NCBI RefSeq assembly: GCF_004363075.1
Contig: NZ_SNYN01000028.1
Coordinates: 1-60,453 of the forward strand
Origin: Actinorugispora endophytica
GTDB taxonomy: Bacteria > Actinomycetota > Actinomycetes > Streptosporangiales > Streptosporangiaceae
Direction: 5' to 3'
DNA length: 60,453 nucleotides
Position numbers and translations under genes: made by a program. Shown in pieces: positions 12,515-21,046 of the stretch. How positions within the stretch are numbered: position 1 is the first letter of the stretch; each line of letters begins with the position of its first letter. Under the pieces are notes generated by a model. It did no database searches and was not told where the DNA came from. It saw nothing but the letters and a program-made list of their open reading frames with translations.

Positions 12515-13342
12515 TCAGCGGACCATGCGCCAGGCGCCGGGGTCCCCCGGGGCGTCGGTGAAGGCGTAGCGCAGGGTGGGTCCGGCGACGGCCAGCAGGG
12601 TGACCGAACCGGTCGCCCAGACCCGGCCGTCTGCGAGCTCGATCCGGGCGGCCAGCGCCGACGGGTCGTCCCGGCCCGTCCCGGTGCCCGCGGTGCGCGA
12701 TCCGCCCTCCCCCGCCGCGTCCAGCAGGTCCACCCATCCGCCCCAGATCCGGCCGGGCGCGTCGGCGCCGCGCAGCGTGGCCTCGTCGGGAACGGGCCGG
12801 GCGCGCTCGAACAGCGGGCGGTTCCGGACCGCCCGCGGGTCGCCCCGGTCCAGGCCGGTGTTGACGACGACGTTGACGCCCTCGTCCAGCCCGCGCTCGA
12901 CCAGCGCCCCGCCGTCCCAGCTGAGCAGCACGGCCTCGGCCGCGTCCGCCACGACCAGGTGGAAGGGGTCGAAGGCGCGCAGTCCGGCCTCGTCCAGGCC
13001 GAGTCCTCCGGTGGCCGCGGCGCGCAGCGGGAGCTCTCCCCTGCTGCGGCGCGCCGTCCCCCTCGGCACCGTGGAGTCGAACACGGGGCGCCGCCCGGAG
13101 GCGGGCAGGGCGTCCAGGCGCCCATTGAGCACCGCCGCCACGCGGGGCCCGGACGCGCCGTCGGCCGCGGCCGCCAGCCAGGTCCCGCCCGCCAGCGCGT
13201 CGCGCCCGCCGACCAGCCCCGGCCACCGCGGCCAGTGCGCGGCGGGCGGGTCGAAGGGGCGGTCGGTCATCTCGTCGCGCAGTGCCGCGATGACCAGCGG
13301 CACGGGGGACGAGGGGTCGAACCCGACGATCGCGGTGCACAT
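12515..13342 (-). CDS. NRDE family protein (TANGO2-like)
   Basis: The 275-residue protein begins MCTAIVGFDP, with Cys2 at the position seen in NRDE/TANGO2 proteins. It keeps the signature as LRDEMTDRPFDPPAAHW (RDE conserved, the leading Asn replaced) and LVGGRDALAGGTWLAA (the GGRD...GGTWL block), and has the family's later asparagine-containing NVVVNTGLD segment. The family is often classed as an N-terminal-nucleophile-like fold, and a haem or redox role has been proposed for eukaryotic members; the bacterial function is unknown. The start is fixed by the Cys2 N-terminus. It is divergent from the P-type ATPase with 219 bp between. Confidence 0.82.
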   Translation of the reverse strand: MCTAIVGFDPSSPVPLVIAALRDEMTDRPFDPPAAHWPRWPGLVGGRDALAGGTWLAAAADGASGPRVAAVLNGRLDALPASGRRPVFDSTVPRGTARRSRGELPLRAAATGGLGLDEAGLRAFDPFHLVVADAAEAVLLSWDGGALVERGLDEGVNVVVNTGLDRGDPRAVRNRPLFERARPVPDEATLRGADAPGRIWGGWVDLLDAAGEGGSRTAGTGTGRDDPSALAARIELADGRVWATGSVTLLAVAGPTLRYAFTDAPGDPGAWRMVR

Positions 13343-13561
13343 CCGTCTGCTCCTTCGACTCACCCGATGGTGGTGCCGGTACGATCGCGCGGTCTCCGCG
13401 GGGTCCCCTAAGGTGTGCTTCGGATCATTTCGGACGCGCGTCCCGAACGCGGCGCCCGCTCCCGAAAGCGTCCGAACCGCGCAGCGGGCCCCGGCCGCGC
13501 GCACCGGCCCCTCGATTGTCGCAGCGGGCCCTTTTCCGGCGTTCGACGGGATGGAGATCGG

Positions 13562-16006
13562 ATGGTCCAGCAGGGTGGGCGGGCTCCGGCCGCCGTGGAG
13601 GAGGTCCAGGCCCCGGTCGGCCTGACGTCGGCGCAGGCCGCCGAGCGCCTGGCCCGCGGATTGGGCAACGACGTGCCGGTGCGGGCGAGCCGGACGGTCG
13701 GCCAGATCGTGCGGGCCAACGTGTTCACCCGGATCAACGCGATGGTGGCGGTGCTGTTCGCGGTCATCGCGGTCATCGGCCCCCTCCAGGACGGCCTGTT
13801 CGCGATGGTCATCGTGTTCAACGCGCTGATCGGCGTCGTTCAGGAGCTGCGCGCCAAGAAGACCCTGGACGAGCTGGCGATCGTGAACGCCGCCCGCCCC
13901 CGGGTCCTGCGCGACGGCGTGGTCGCGGAGTTGGCCGCCCAGGAGGTGGTGCTGGACGACGTGCTGGAGTTCGCGTCCGGCGAGCAGGCCGTGGTGGACG
14001 GCGTGGTGGTGTCCTCGGCGGGGCTCGAGGTGGACGAGTCGCTGCTGACCGGCGAGGCCGACCCCGTTCACAAGCGGCCCGGCGATGCGGTCATGTCGGG
14101 GAGTTTCGCGGTGGCCGGGACCGGGCGGTTCCGGGCGACCAGGGTCGGCCGCGACTCCTACGCCGTCCGCCTGGCCGAGGAGGCCGCGAAGTTCTCCCTG
14201 GTGCGCTCGGAGCTGCGCTCGGGGGTGGACAGGATCCTGAAGTTCATCACCTGGATGATGTTCCCCGTCGGCGCCCTGCTGATCTACAGCCAGCTGTTCC
14301 TCGACGCCCAGGTGACCGATTCGGTGTCCGCCGGCGGAACCGTCTCGGGGCCGCTGGCCGACGCGCTGCGCGGGACGGTGGCGGCGCTGGTCTCGATGAT
14401 CCCCGAGGGACTGGTGCTCCTGATCAGCATCGCCTTCGCCGTGGGCGTGGTGCGCCTGGGTCGGCGGCGCTGCCTGGTCCAGGAGCTGCCCGCCATCGAG
14501 GGCCTGGCACGGGTGGACCTGGTCTGCACCGACAAGACCGGCACGCTCACCGAGGACGGCATGCGCGTGGCCGAGGTCCGCCTGCTGGGCGGCGCGGCCG
14601 AAGGCGAGCGCGCCGAGGCCGCGGACGCGCTGGCGGCCCTCGCGGCGGCGGACCCCCAACCCAACGCGAGCATGGCCGCCGTCGCCGGGAGCGGCGGCCC
14701 GGCCCCCGACTGGCCGGTGACCGCGGTGGCGCCGTTCTCCTCGGCGCGCGGGTGGAGCGGCGCGAGTTTCGACACCCCCCGCGGCGAGCGGCACTGGGTG
14801 CTGGGCGCGCCCGACGTCCTGGCCGAGCCGGGCGGCCCCGCGGCCGCCGAGGCCGAACGCGCGGGGGCCTCGGGCCTGCGGGTGCTGCTGCTGGGCCGGG
14901 TGGGGCTCCGCGTGGACGCCGAGGGCGCCGCGCGCGCGGTGGAGCCGGTGGCGCTGGTGGTCCTGGAGCAGCGCGTCCGCGAGGACGCGGCGGACACCCT
15001 GCGCTACTTCGAGCGCCAGGACGTCGCGGTCAAGGTGGTCTCCGGCGACAACGCCGCCTCGGTCGGGGCGGTCGCCCGCGGGCTCGGCCTGGAGCGGGCC
15101 GACGCGCCCGTGGACGCCCGCGAACTGCCTTCGGAGGCCGACCGGGCCGAGGCGTTCGCCGACGAGGTGGAGCGCGCCACCGTGTTCGGCCGGGTCTCCC
15201 CCGAGCGCAAGCGCGCCATGGTCCGGTCCCTGCGCGGGCGCGGGCACACCGTGGCGATGACCGGCGACGGCGTCAACGACGTGCTGGCCCTCAAGGACGC
15301 CGACATCGGCGTGGCGATGGGCTCGGGCAGCCCGGCCGCGCGCTCGGTCGCCCAGATCGTGCTCCTGGACAACCGGTTCGCGACCCTGCCGCACGTGGTG
15401 GCCGAGGGGCGCCGCGTCATCGGCAACATCGAACGGGTCGCCAACCTGTTCCTCACCAAGACCGTCTACTCGATGACCATGGCCAGCATCGTGAGCGTCA
15501 TGGCGGTGGCGTACCCCTTCTTCCCCCGGCACGCCACCCTCGTCAACGCCGTCACCTTCGGCATCCCGTCGTTCTTCCTGGCGCTGGCCCCCAACAACGA
15601 GCGCGCCCGGCCCGGCTTCGTCCGGCGCACCCTGCGCCTGGCCGTGCCGGCCGGGCTGATCAGCGGGATCGCGGCCATGACCACCTACCTGCTGGTGCTG
15701 GACGGGGCGAGTACGCCCACCCTCGCCGACCGCACGGCCGTGGTGGTCACGCTGTGCGCCACCACGCTATGGGTGCTGCTGCTGGTGGCCAAACCGTACG
15801 TGTGGTGGAAGGTCGCCCTGGTCGGCGCCATGGTGGCGCTGCTGCTGACCGCCATGCTCACCCCCGTCGGCCAGGCGTTCTTCGCGCTGGACGTGAGCGA
15901 GCCGGCCGCGATCACGGCCGCCCTGGCGGTGGCCGGCGCCGCGGCCGCCCTCATCACGGCCGTGCGCATCGTGGACGACCGCTTCCTGGACCGCGGGAAG
16001 GACTAG
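13562..16006 (+). CDS. CtpE-like cation-transporting P-type ATPase
   Basis: The 814-residue membrane ATPase has all P-type motifs: TGE at 163-165 (actuator), DKTGTLT starting at Asp324 (phosphorylated Asp), and TGDGVND from 567 (hinge). The M4 motif is PEGL followed by Val (IPEGLVLLISIAF) instead of PEGLP. The N-terminal VGQIVRANVFTRINA, the QELPAIEGLARVD stretch and the six-helix C-terminus match mycobacterial CtpE, which is known for calcium uptake. About ten membrane helices are expected. The ATG at 13562 gives MVQQGG and has GGAG upstream. Ca2+ transport is inferred from family resemblance and not shown by sequence alone. Confidence 0.9.
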   Translation: MVQQGGRAPAAVEEVQAPVGLTSAQAAERLARGLGNDVPVRASRTVGQIVRANVFTRINAMVAVLFAVIAVIGPLQDGLFAMVIVFNALIGVVQELRAKKTLDELAIVNAARPRVLRDGVVAELAAQEVVLDDVLEFASGEQAVVDGVVVSSAGLEVDESLLTGEADPVHKRPGDAVMSGSFAVAGTGRFRATRVGRDSYAVRLAEEAAKFSLVRSELRSGVDRILKFITWMMFPVGALLIYSQLFLDAQVTDSVSAGGTVSGPLADALRGTVAALVSMIPEGLVLLISIAFAVGVVRLGRRRCLVQELPAIEGLARVDLVCTDKTGTLTEDGMRVAEVRLLGGAAEGERAEAADALAALAAADPQPNASMAAVAGSGGPAPDWPVTAVAPFSSARGWSGASFDTPRGERHWVLGAPDVLAEPGGPAAAEAERAGASGLRVLLLGRVGLRVDAEGAARAVEPVALVVLEQRVREDAADTLRYFERQDVAVKVVSGDNAASVGAVARGLGLERADAPVDARELPSEADRAEAFADEVERATVFGRVSPERKRAMVRSLRGRGHTVAMTGDGVNDVLALKDADIGVAMGSGSPAARSVAQIVLLDNRFATLPHVVAEGRRVIGNIERVANLFLTKTVYSMTMASIVSVMAVAYPFFPRHATLVNAVTFGIPSFFLALAPNNERARPGFVRRTLRLAVPAGLISGIAAMTTYLLVLDGASTPTLADRTAVVVTLCATTLWVLLLVAKPYVWWKVALVGAMVALLLTAMLTPVGQAFFALDVSEPAAITAALAVAGAAAALITAVRIVDDRFLDRGKD

Positions 16007-16115
16007 GGAGTTGCCGGCGCGGGGGTGATTCGGCGTCGGGAATCCGCCGATCGGATCGTCGAGGTGCTCTCGTGTGCGACGCGGTGACGGGGCGGCGACG
16101 ACGGGCGGGGGCCGG

Positions 16116-16241
16116 GGCCGCGCTCATGATGTCCGTTGCGTGGGGGTTCCGTTGACGGTCTTGGGCTTTCTGCCCGTTTCGGGGCCGGGAAGGGCGGAAA
16201 GCCCGTGATCATTCCGAGTGGGGGCGGAACCGGCCCTCGAA
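16116..16241 (+). repeat. 126-bp repeat B, copy 1
   Basis: This block aligns without gaps to 50705-50830 with about 16 differences in 126 positions. It contains the stem GGGCTTTCTGCCC/GGGCGGAAAGCCC. A frame reading GLSARF...KGGKP...IIP is kept in both copies, but most differences change the residue, so a structural rather than coding role is favoured. Confidence 0.8.
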
Positions 16242-16246
16242 TGTCC

Positions 16247-16305
16247 GGTGATCTTGCCGTTTCCCCCCGAAATCAAGGTTCTCGGGGGGAAACAGCAAGA
16301 TCACC
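16247..16305. repeat. Hairpin repeat A, copy 1
   Basis: 24-nt arms (16247-16270 and 16282-16305) pair with one mismatch around an 11-nt loop. The outer part is GGTGATCTTG...CAAGATCACC. The inner part is CCCCCC/GGGGGG, unlike the other copies. Confidence 0.8.
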
Positions 16306-16510
16306 AACGGAAACCACGCGAAACGGACATCGTGGGCGCGGCCCCGACCCGCACCCGCCGTCGCTGCCTGCCGTCACCTCGCGATCCGCGTGGCATGAGG
16401 CCGAAAGGCCCCCGAAACACCGGCACGCCGAATCACCCCCGCGCCGGAGCTTCCCTGGGCAGCCCCCGGCGCGGTGGCCGCGTGGCGGACCGCCCGCGAA
16501 GCGGGCGGGG

Positions 16511-17257
16511 TCAGATCGGCGGCCACGGGACCGAGGGCCAGTCCGGCGAGGGGTACGGGTGCACCCCGTGCTCGCACAGGATCTCCACCCGGCGGCGGGT
16601 CGCGTAGCACTCGGGGCCGGTCAGGTGCCCGGCCAACGCGCGGGACAGCTCGCTGGCCGGATCGGCCAGCACGGCCCGGAGCCCGGTGAGGCGCTCCAGC
16701 GCCTCACCGGGCAGCTCCTGGCCGGCCCACTGCCACAGAACCGTGCGCAGCTTGTACTCCTCGGCGAAGGACACCCCGTGGTCGCAGCCGTAGAGGTGGC
16801 CGCCGGGAGCGGGGAGCAGGTGCCCGATCTTGCGGTCGGAGTTGTTGATGACCGCGTCGAACACCGACATCCGGCGCAGCCCCTCGTGGCGCGGGTCCCG
16901 GGCCAGTGCGATCAGGTCCACCGCGGGGTCGGGGTCGATCCACAGCTGCACCATGCCCGGCCCGAAGGGACCGTCGCGGTGCACCGTGGGCGGCACGACG
17001 GACCAGCCCAGCGCCTCGGACACCGCGTGCGCGGCGACCTCGCGTCCGGCCAGGGTCCCGTCGGGGAAGTCCCACAGCGGACGCTCCCCCGCGATCGGCT
17101 TGTACACGCAGGTGGCGGTCCGCTCGGACCCGGTGATCTCGCAGTACAGGGTCGCGTTGGAGGCGTCGGTGAGGCGCCCGACGACCGTGATCTCCCCTGA
17201 GCGCAGCAGCTCCAGGTCGTCGTCCGCGGTGCGGCGCCCGAGCGGCGACGCGGTCAT
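16511..17257 (-). CDS. SCO1664/TIGR03843 family protein
   Basis: The 248-residue protein matches a conserved actinobacterial family with a phosphatidylinositol-kinase-like fold. Visible features are GEITVVGRLTDASNATLYCE, then CVYKPIAGERPLWDFPDG (the conserved Lys with an Asp-Phe-Pro-Asp-Gly motif), LAGREVAAHAVSEALGW, VFDAVINNSDRK (catalytic-loop-like Asn/Asp), and GCDHGVSFAEEYKLRT (metal-binding Asp-like). The ATG at 17255-17257 gives MTASPLGRR. It is the last gene of a run with DUF3090 and a histidine phosphatase, the same trio found next to mshC in mycobacteria (Rv2133c-Rv2135c). A kinase-like or nucleotide-binding role is inferred; the substrate is unknown. Confidence 0.88.
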   Translation of the reverse strand: MTASPLGRRTADDDLELLRSGEITVVGRLTDASNATLYCEITGSERTATCVYKPIAGERPLWDFPDGTLAGREVAAHAVSEALGWSVVPPTVHRDGPFGPGMVQLWIDPDPAVDLIALARDPRHEGLRRMSVFDAVINNSDRKIGHLLPAPGGHLYGCDHGVSFAEEYKLRTVLWQWAGQELPGEALERLTGLRAVLADPASELSRALAGHLTGPECYATRRRVEILCEHGVHPYPSPDWPSVPWPPI

Positions 17258-17282
17258 GGGACCCCCGTTCCGTTGTCTCCGG

Positions 17283-17864
17283 CTACTCCAGCCCGACGGG
17301 CTTGTACCCATTCTGGCGCGGGCAGACGTGTCCGTCCGGGTCCAGGGGCGCGCCGCACAGAGGGCAGTTGGGGCGGCCGGCGGCCACCACGCGCAGGGCC
17401 CGGTCGGCGAAGGCGCGCGCGCCCGCCGGGGTCAGGTGCACCCGGAGCACGTCGTGCTCGGCCTCCTCCGCCTCGGCGAAGGCCTGGACCTGCTCCTCCG
17501 CGGAGGGTTCGGCTCCCGGTTCGACCTCGCGGATCTGCTGGGCCTCGATGACGACGCGGCGGGTGTCGGAGTCCCAGGCCAGAGCCATCGTGCCGACCCG
17601 GAAGTCCTCCTCGATCGGCTGTTGGAGGGGGGCGTCGTCGCCCTGCTCGCTCTCGTTCAGGTCCGGGTCGTCGCCGAAGCGCCGCCGCACCTCCTCCAGG
17701 AGTTCGCCGACCCGTTCGGCCAGCGCGGCCACCTGCGCCTTCTCCAGGGAGACGCTGGTGACCCGGCCGGCACCCGCCGCCTGCAGGAAGAAGGTCCGCT
17801 CCCCGGGGCGGCCGACGGTCCCGGCCACGAAGCGTTCTGGGGGGTCGTACTGGAACAGTGGCAT
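17283..17864 (-). CDS. DUF3090 (TIGR03847) family protein
   Basis: The 193-residue protein starts MPLFQYDPPERFVAGTVG and contains GRPGERTFFLQA and an acidic central stretch. Its C-terminal pattern, RPNCPLCGAPLDPDGHVCPR, holds a Cys-x2-Cys...Cys arrangement suggestive of a small metal-binding knuckle. This layout identifies the actinobacterial DUF3090 family, whose function is not established. It lies 25 bp upstream of the SCO1664-like gene and 69 bp downstream of the histidine phosphatase on the same strand, consistent with one operon. Confidence 0.92.
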   Translation of the reverse strand: MPLFQYDPPERFVAGTVGRPGERTFFLQAAGAGRVTSVSLEKAQVAALAERVGELLEEVRRRFGDDPDLNESEQGDDAPLQQPIEEDFRVGTMALAWDSDTRRVVIEAQQIREVEPGAEPSAEEQVQAFAEAEEAEHDVLRVHLTPAGARAFADRALRVVAAGRPNCPLCGAPLDPDGHVCPRQNGYKPVGLE

Positions 17865-17933
17865 CGGTAAGGACTCCGGAGCTGTTTCTCGGTGGCCGCG
17901 CCAGGCGGCGGCCAGGCGTCGGGATCTGTTCTA

Positions 17934-18701
17934 TCAGCCTTCGCCCGCGCCACCGCCGACCACGGCGTCGGCCGAGGCCGCCACGGGGGGCGCCAGGCCC
18001 GCCGTCGAACCGCCCAGGTCGTTCACCCGCACCAGGAACGGTCGCAGCGGCGTGTAGCGCACGACGCTCAGCGAGCAGGGGTCGACCAGGATGCGCTGGA
18101 ACTGGTCGAGGTGCGCGCCCAGGGCGTCGGCCAGGATCGTCTTGATGATGTCCCCGTGGCTGCACACCAGGTAGACGGGGGCGGCGTGCTCCGCGAGCAG
18201 CCGCGCGTTGTGGTCGCGCACCGCGGACACCGCCCGCTGGGCGCTCTCGGCCAGGCTCTCCCCGCCGGGGAAGCGCGCGGCGCTGGGGTGGTTCTGCACG
18301 GTCGGCCACAGGGGGTCGCGGGCGAGTTCGCCGAGGGTGCGGCCCGTCCATTCCCCGTAGTCGCACTCCTCGAAGCGGTCGTCCACGGTCAGGGGCGGCG
18401 GCGCCTGGGACGCCGAGGCTATGGCCCGGGCGGTCTCGACGCAGCGCTCCAACGGACTGGAGACGATGGCGTCCAGGCGCGTCCCGGCCAGGCGCGCGCC
18501 CAGCGCCGCGGCCTGTTCCCGGCCCCGCTCGTCCAGGTGGAAACCGGGCGCCCGGCCCGAGAGGGTGCTGCCGGTGGCGGAGGTGAGGCCGTGCCGCACC
18601 AGCAGCAGGGTCGCCGTGCCGCCGTGCGGGGAGCGGTCCTCCCCGGCTTCTCCGGGCCGGGGCGCGGGATCGGCGCGGTCGCCGTCGGGTGAGGTCTCCA
18701 T
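17934..18701 (-). CDS. Histidine phosphatase / phosphomutase (TIGR03848-like)
   Basis: The 255-residue protein has the phosphoglycerate-mutase fold. LLLVRHGLTSATG carries the RHG catalytic His, SSPLERCVETA is typical of the family, Glu acts as general acid near YGEWTGRTLGEL, and LVCSHGDIIKT supplies the second catalytic His. It belongs with the actinobacterial MSMEG_4193-type group. The ATG at 18699-18701 adds a ~27-residue polar leader before TATLLLVRHG; no closer ATG/GTG exists in frame, so the extension seems real. It heads the phosphatase-DUF3090-SCO1664 operon. The substrate is unknown; a tail rich in Ala/Gly ends the chain. Confidence 0.9.
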   Translation of the reverse strand: METSPDGDRADPAPRPGEAGEDRSPHGGTATLLLVRHGLTSATGSTLSGRAPGFHLDERGREQAAALGARLAGTRLDAIVSSPLERCVETARAIASASQAPPPLTVDDRFEECDYGEWTGRTLGELARDPLWPTVQNHPSAARFPGGESLAESAQRAVSAVRDHNARLLAEHAAPVYLVCSHGDIIKTILADALGAHLDQFQRILVDPCSLSVVRYTPLRPFLVRVNDLGGSTAGLAPPVAASADAVVGGGAGEG

Positions 18702-18727
18702 GCCCGCACCCTAGTGCACACCCCGGC

Positions 18728-18757
18728 GGACCCGCCCGCCGGCGGGCGGACGGGTCC
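18728..18757. terminator. Hairpin terminator after uppP
   Basis: GGACCCG (18728-18734) pairs with CGGGTCC (18751-18757) around an inner CCGCCCGCC/GGCGGGCGG palindrome. It lies between the uppP stop and the phosphatase start, so the two are probably separate transcripts. Confidence 0.55.
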
Positions 18758-18764
18758 GGGGGCA

Positions 18765-19643
18765 CTACTCCACTGTCCGGCTCACCGCCGCGGTCGTGGC
18801 CCCGCCCTCGGCCTCGGCACCGGCCTCGGGGTCGAGAACGTTGAAGCTGACCAGGAGGAGGATGAGGATGCCCAGGGCGATGCGGTAGTAGACGAACGGC
18901 ATGAAGCTGTTGGTGGAGATGAAGCGCATGAACCAGGCGATGACGGCGTAGCCGACGGCGAAGGCGACCACGGTGCCCACGATGGTGGCCGCGACGCCCG
19001 CGTACTGGTCGCCGCCGATGTCCTTGAGCTTGTACACGCCGGAGCCGAACACCGCGGGCATGGCGAGCAGGAAGGCGTAGCGGGCGGCGGCCTCGCGCTT
19101 GAAGCCCATCAGCATCCCGCCGGTGACGGTGGCGCCGGAACGGGAGACCCCCGGGATCAGGGCGAGCATCTGGAAGAGGCCGTAGATGACGCCGCGCTGG
19201 ACGTTGAGGTCGCTGAGCTCGCGGTGCTTGCGCGAGTAGCGGTCGACCACGCCCAGCAGGACGCCGAAGACGATGAGGGTCAGCGCGATGAGCCGGAGGT
19301 CCCGGAAGGGCTCGCTGATCTGCTCCTCGAACAGCAGTCCGGCGACGACGATCGGGATGCTGCCGAGGATGACGTACCAGCCCATCCGGGCGTCGATGTG
19401 TCCGCGCAGCTCCTTGTTCCCCAGGGAGCGGGTCCACGTCGAGAGGATGTTCCACACGTCCTTGCGGAAGTAGATCAGCACCGCGAGCTCGGTGCCGACC
19501 TGGCTGACCGCGGTGAACGCCGCTCCGGGGTCGGGCCAGCCGGAGAAGGCCGCGACGATGCGCAGGTGGCCGCTGGAGGAGATCGGCAGAAACTCGGTCA
19601 GTCCCTGGACAAGTCCAAGGATGATGGCCTCGATGATGGACAC
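18765..19643 (-). CDS. uppP: Undecaprenyl-diphosphatase (bacitracin-resistance type)
   Basis: The 292-residue polytopic protein is UppP/BacA, which dephosphorylates undecaprenyl diphosphate to recycle the lipid carrier for peptidoglycan. Motif 1 is GLTEFLPISSSGHL near residue 15, containing the Glu and the SSSGH catalytic segment. Motif 2 is ALIPGVSRSGATVTGG around residue 165, with the essential Arg-Ser. Eight or so hydrophobic helices follow the family pattern. The GTG start (19641-19643) is preceded by AGGAG. The C-terminus has an acidic tail (GAEAEGG). The M. tuberculosis homologue Rv2136c lies in the same gene neighbourhood. Confidence 0.96.
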   Translation of the reverse strand: MSIIEAIILGLVQGLTEFLPISSSGHLRIVAAFSGWPDPGAAFTAVSQVGTELAVLIYFRKDVWNILSTWTRSLGNKELRGHIDARMGWYVILGSIPIVVAGLLFEEQISEPFRDLRLIALTLIVFGVLLGVVDRYSRKHRELSDLNVQRGVIYGLFQMLALIPGVSRSGATVTGGMLMGFKREAAARYAFLLAMPAVFGSGVYKLKDIGGDQYAGVAATIVGTVVAFAVGYAVIAWFMRFISTNSFMPFVYYRIALGILILLLVSFNVLDPEAGAEAEGGATTAAVSRTVE

Positions 19644-19909
19644 GGCGGATTCGACTCCTGGATGAAAGGCTCGAACGAGGGGTCACACGCGAGAACCGCG
19701 TGGAAAGAGGGGGAGACCCCGGAAGCCTACCCGGATATGCGCATGTTCCGGGAGCCCCTGCCCCGGCCGGGGAGGGTGTCGGCCGGACGCCCCGGGCCGT
19801 CGCCCCTCCCGCCGGGGAGCGTCCGACGGACCCGTGCGCGGGGCGTCCCGCGCCGCCGTACCGCACGTCGCGATGTGCCCCGACACCGCGAGGCGGTACT
19901 CTCCGCGCC

Positions 19910-20872
19910 ATGGAACAGCGACAGGTGGGCGGGTCGGGCCTGTGGGTCTCCCGGATCGCCCTGGGCACGATGACCTGGGGTAAGGACGTCGAGGAGGAAG
20001 AGGCGGCCGATCTGCTCGCGGCGTTTGCGGACGCGGGCGGGACCCTTGTCGACACCGCCGATATCTACCAGGGCGGCCAGGGCGAGCGCATCCTGGGACG
20101 GCTGCTGCCGACCGTGGTGCGCCGTGACGATGTGATCATCGCCACCAAGGCCGGTCACTCGCTCGACCGGCACCGACGGTGCGACACCTCCCGGCGGCAC
20201 CTGCTCACCGCGCTCGACGCCTCGTTGCGGCGGATGCAGACCGACCACGTCGACCTGTGGCAGCTGCACGTGCACGACCCCGACACCCCCGTCGAGGAGA
20301 CCCTGGCCGCGGTGGACGCCGCCGTCACCGCCGGCAAGGTCCGCTACGCGGGGGTGGGCGAGCTCTCCGCGTGGCAGCTGGCCAAGTACGCCACCTGGCA
20401 GCACGCGGGCCGCCACACGGGCCGCACGCCGATCGTGTCCGCCGGGACGGAGTACTCGCTGCTGAACCGCCGGTGCGAACGCGACCTGCTGCCGGCCGCC
20501 GCGGACTGCGGGGCGAGCCTGATCGCGTGGTCCCCGCTGGGGCGGGGGGTGCTGACCGGGAAGTACCGCAACGGCGTGCCCAGCGACTCCCGGGGCGCGC
20601 TCTCGCACATGGCGCCCTACGTGGAGCCCTATTTCGACGACCGCAGCCGGCGGGTCGTGGAGTCGGTGTGCACGGCCGCCGAGGGCCTGGGGGTGTCACC
20701 GCTGGCGGTGGCGCTGAGCTGGGTCCGCGACCAGCCCCGGGTCGCCGCGGCGTCGGTCGGCCCGCGCACCGTCGCCCAGCTCTCCGAGATCCTGGCCGCG
20801 GAGAACGTGGCGCTGCCCCGCGAGATCCGCGAGGCCCTGAACGACGCCTCGGCCGCGAGAGCCGGTTCGTAG
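19910..20872 (+). CDS. Aldo/keto reductase
   Basis: The 320-residue NADPH-dependent oxidoreductase has the AKR tetrad: Asp and Tyr in DTADIYQGG, Lys in VIIATKAGH, and His in DLWQLHVHDPD. The GLWVSRIALGTMTWG N-terminus, GVGELSAWQL, the EYSLLNRRCERDLLP segment and GVSPLAVALSWV are all typical of the YajO/YakC-like AKR branch. The ATG at 19910 gives MEQRQVGGSG. It is divergent from uppP (266 bp between) and ends just before a long palindromic repeat. The substrate is not deducible. Confidence 0.92.
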   Translation: MEQRQVGGSGLWVSRIALGTMTWGKDVEEEEAADLLAAFADAGGTLVDTADIYQGGQGERILGRLLPTVVRRDDVIIATKAGHSLDRHRRCDTSRRHLLTALDASLRRMQTDHVDLWQLHVHDPDTPVEETLAAVDAAVTAGKVRYAGVGELSAWQLAKYATWQHAGRHTGRTPIVSAGTEYSLLNRRCERDLLPAAADCGASLIAWSPLGRGVLTGKYRNGVPSDSRGALSHMAPYVEPYFDDRSRRVVESVCTAAEGLGVSPLAVALSWVRDQPRVAAASVGPRTVAQLSEILAAENVALPREIREALNDASAARAGS

Positions 20873-20874
20873 GG

Positions 20875-20950
20875 TCTTCTCGGTGATCTTGACCTTTTCG
20901 GGGTCTCAACCGCTTCCGAGACCCCGAAAAGGTCAAGATCACCGAGAAGA
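20875..20950. repeat. Hairpin repeat A, copy 2 (perfect 33-bp arms)
   Basis: The arms 20875-20907 and 20918-20950 are exact reverse complements with a 10-nt loop. The arm includes GATCTTGACCTTTTCGGGGT. It starts 2 bp after the reductase stop, so it may also act as its terminator. Outside the right arm, the minus strand reads TGATGTCCGTT, the same module that borders repeat A in the 16-kb element. Confidence 0.9.
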
Positions 20951-21046
20951 ACGGACATCAGATCCCCGGCCGCTAAGCTCACGAGTCGGGGTGCGTCCTG
21001 CCGGGCCCCCGCCGTTGCCGACACCCCCAACCAGTGAGGTCCAGCC

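Larger units (their letters stand above)
16083..16376. repeat. Composite fold-back repeat element
   Basis: This ~290-bp stretch has imperfect terminal inverted repeats. The left end (16083-16155) includes GGCCGCGCTCATGATGTCCG at 16116. The right end, read on the minus strand from about 16376, includes GGCCGCGCCCACGATGTCCG (16343 leftwards). Similarity continues outward into GCGACGGCGGG-type sequence on both sides. Between them lie a stem GGGCTTTCTGCCC/GGGCGGAAAGCCC (16163-16203) and a 24-bp-arm hairpin (16247-16305). It sits between the convergent ctpE-like and SCO1664-like genes and holds no credible gene. The rest of 16007-16510 shows nothing else recognisable. Confidence 0.7.

Noticed and set aside
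16136-16310. Small protein in repeat B (GLSARF...KGGKP)
   Set aside because: The two copies differ mainly at residue-changing positions and lack a convincing start with ribosome-binding site, so a repeat is the better explanation.
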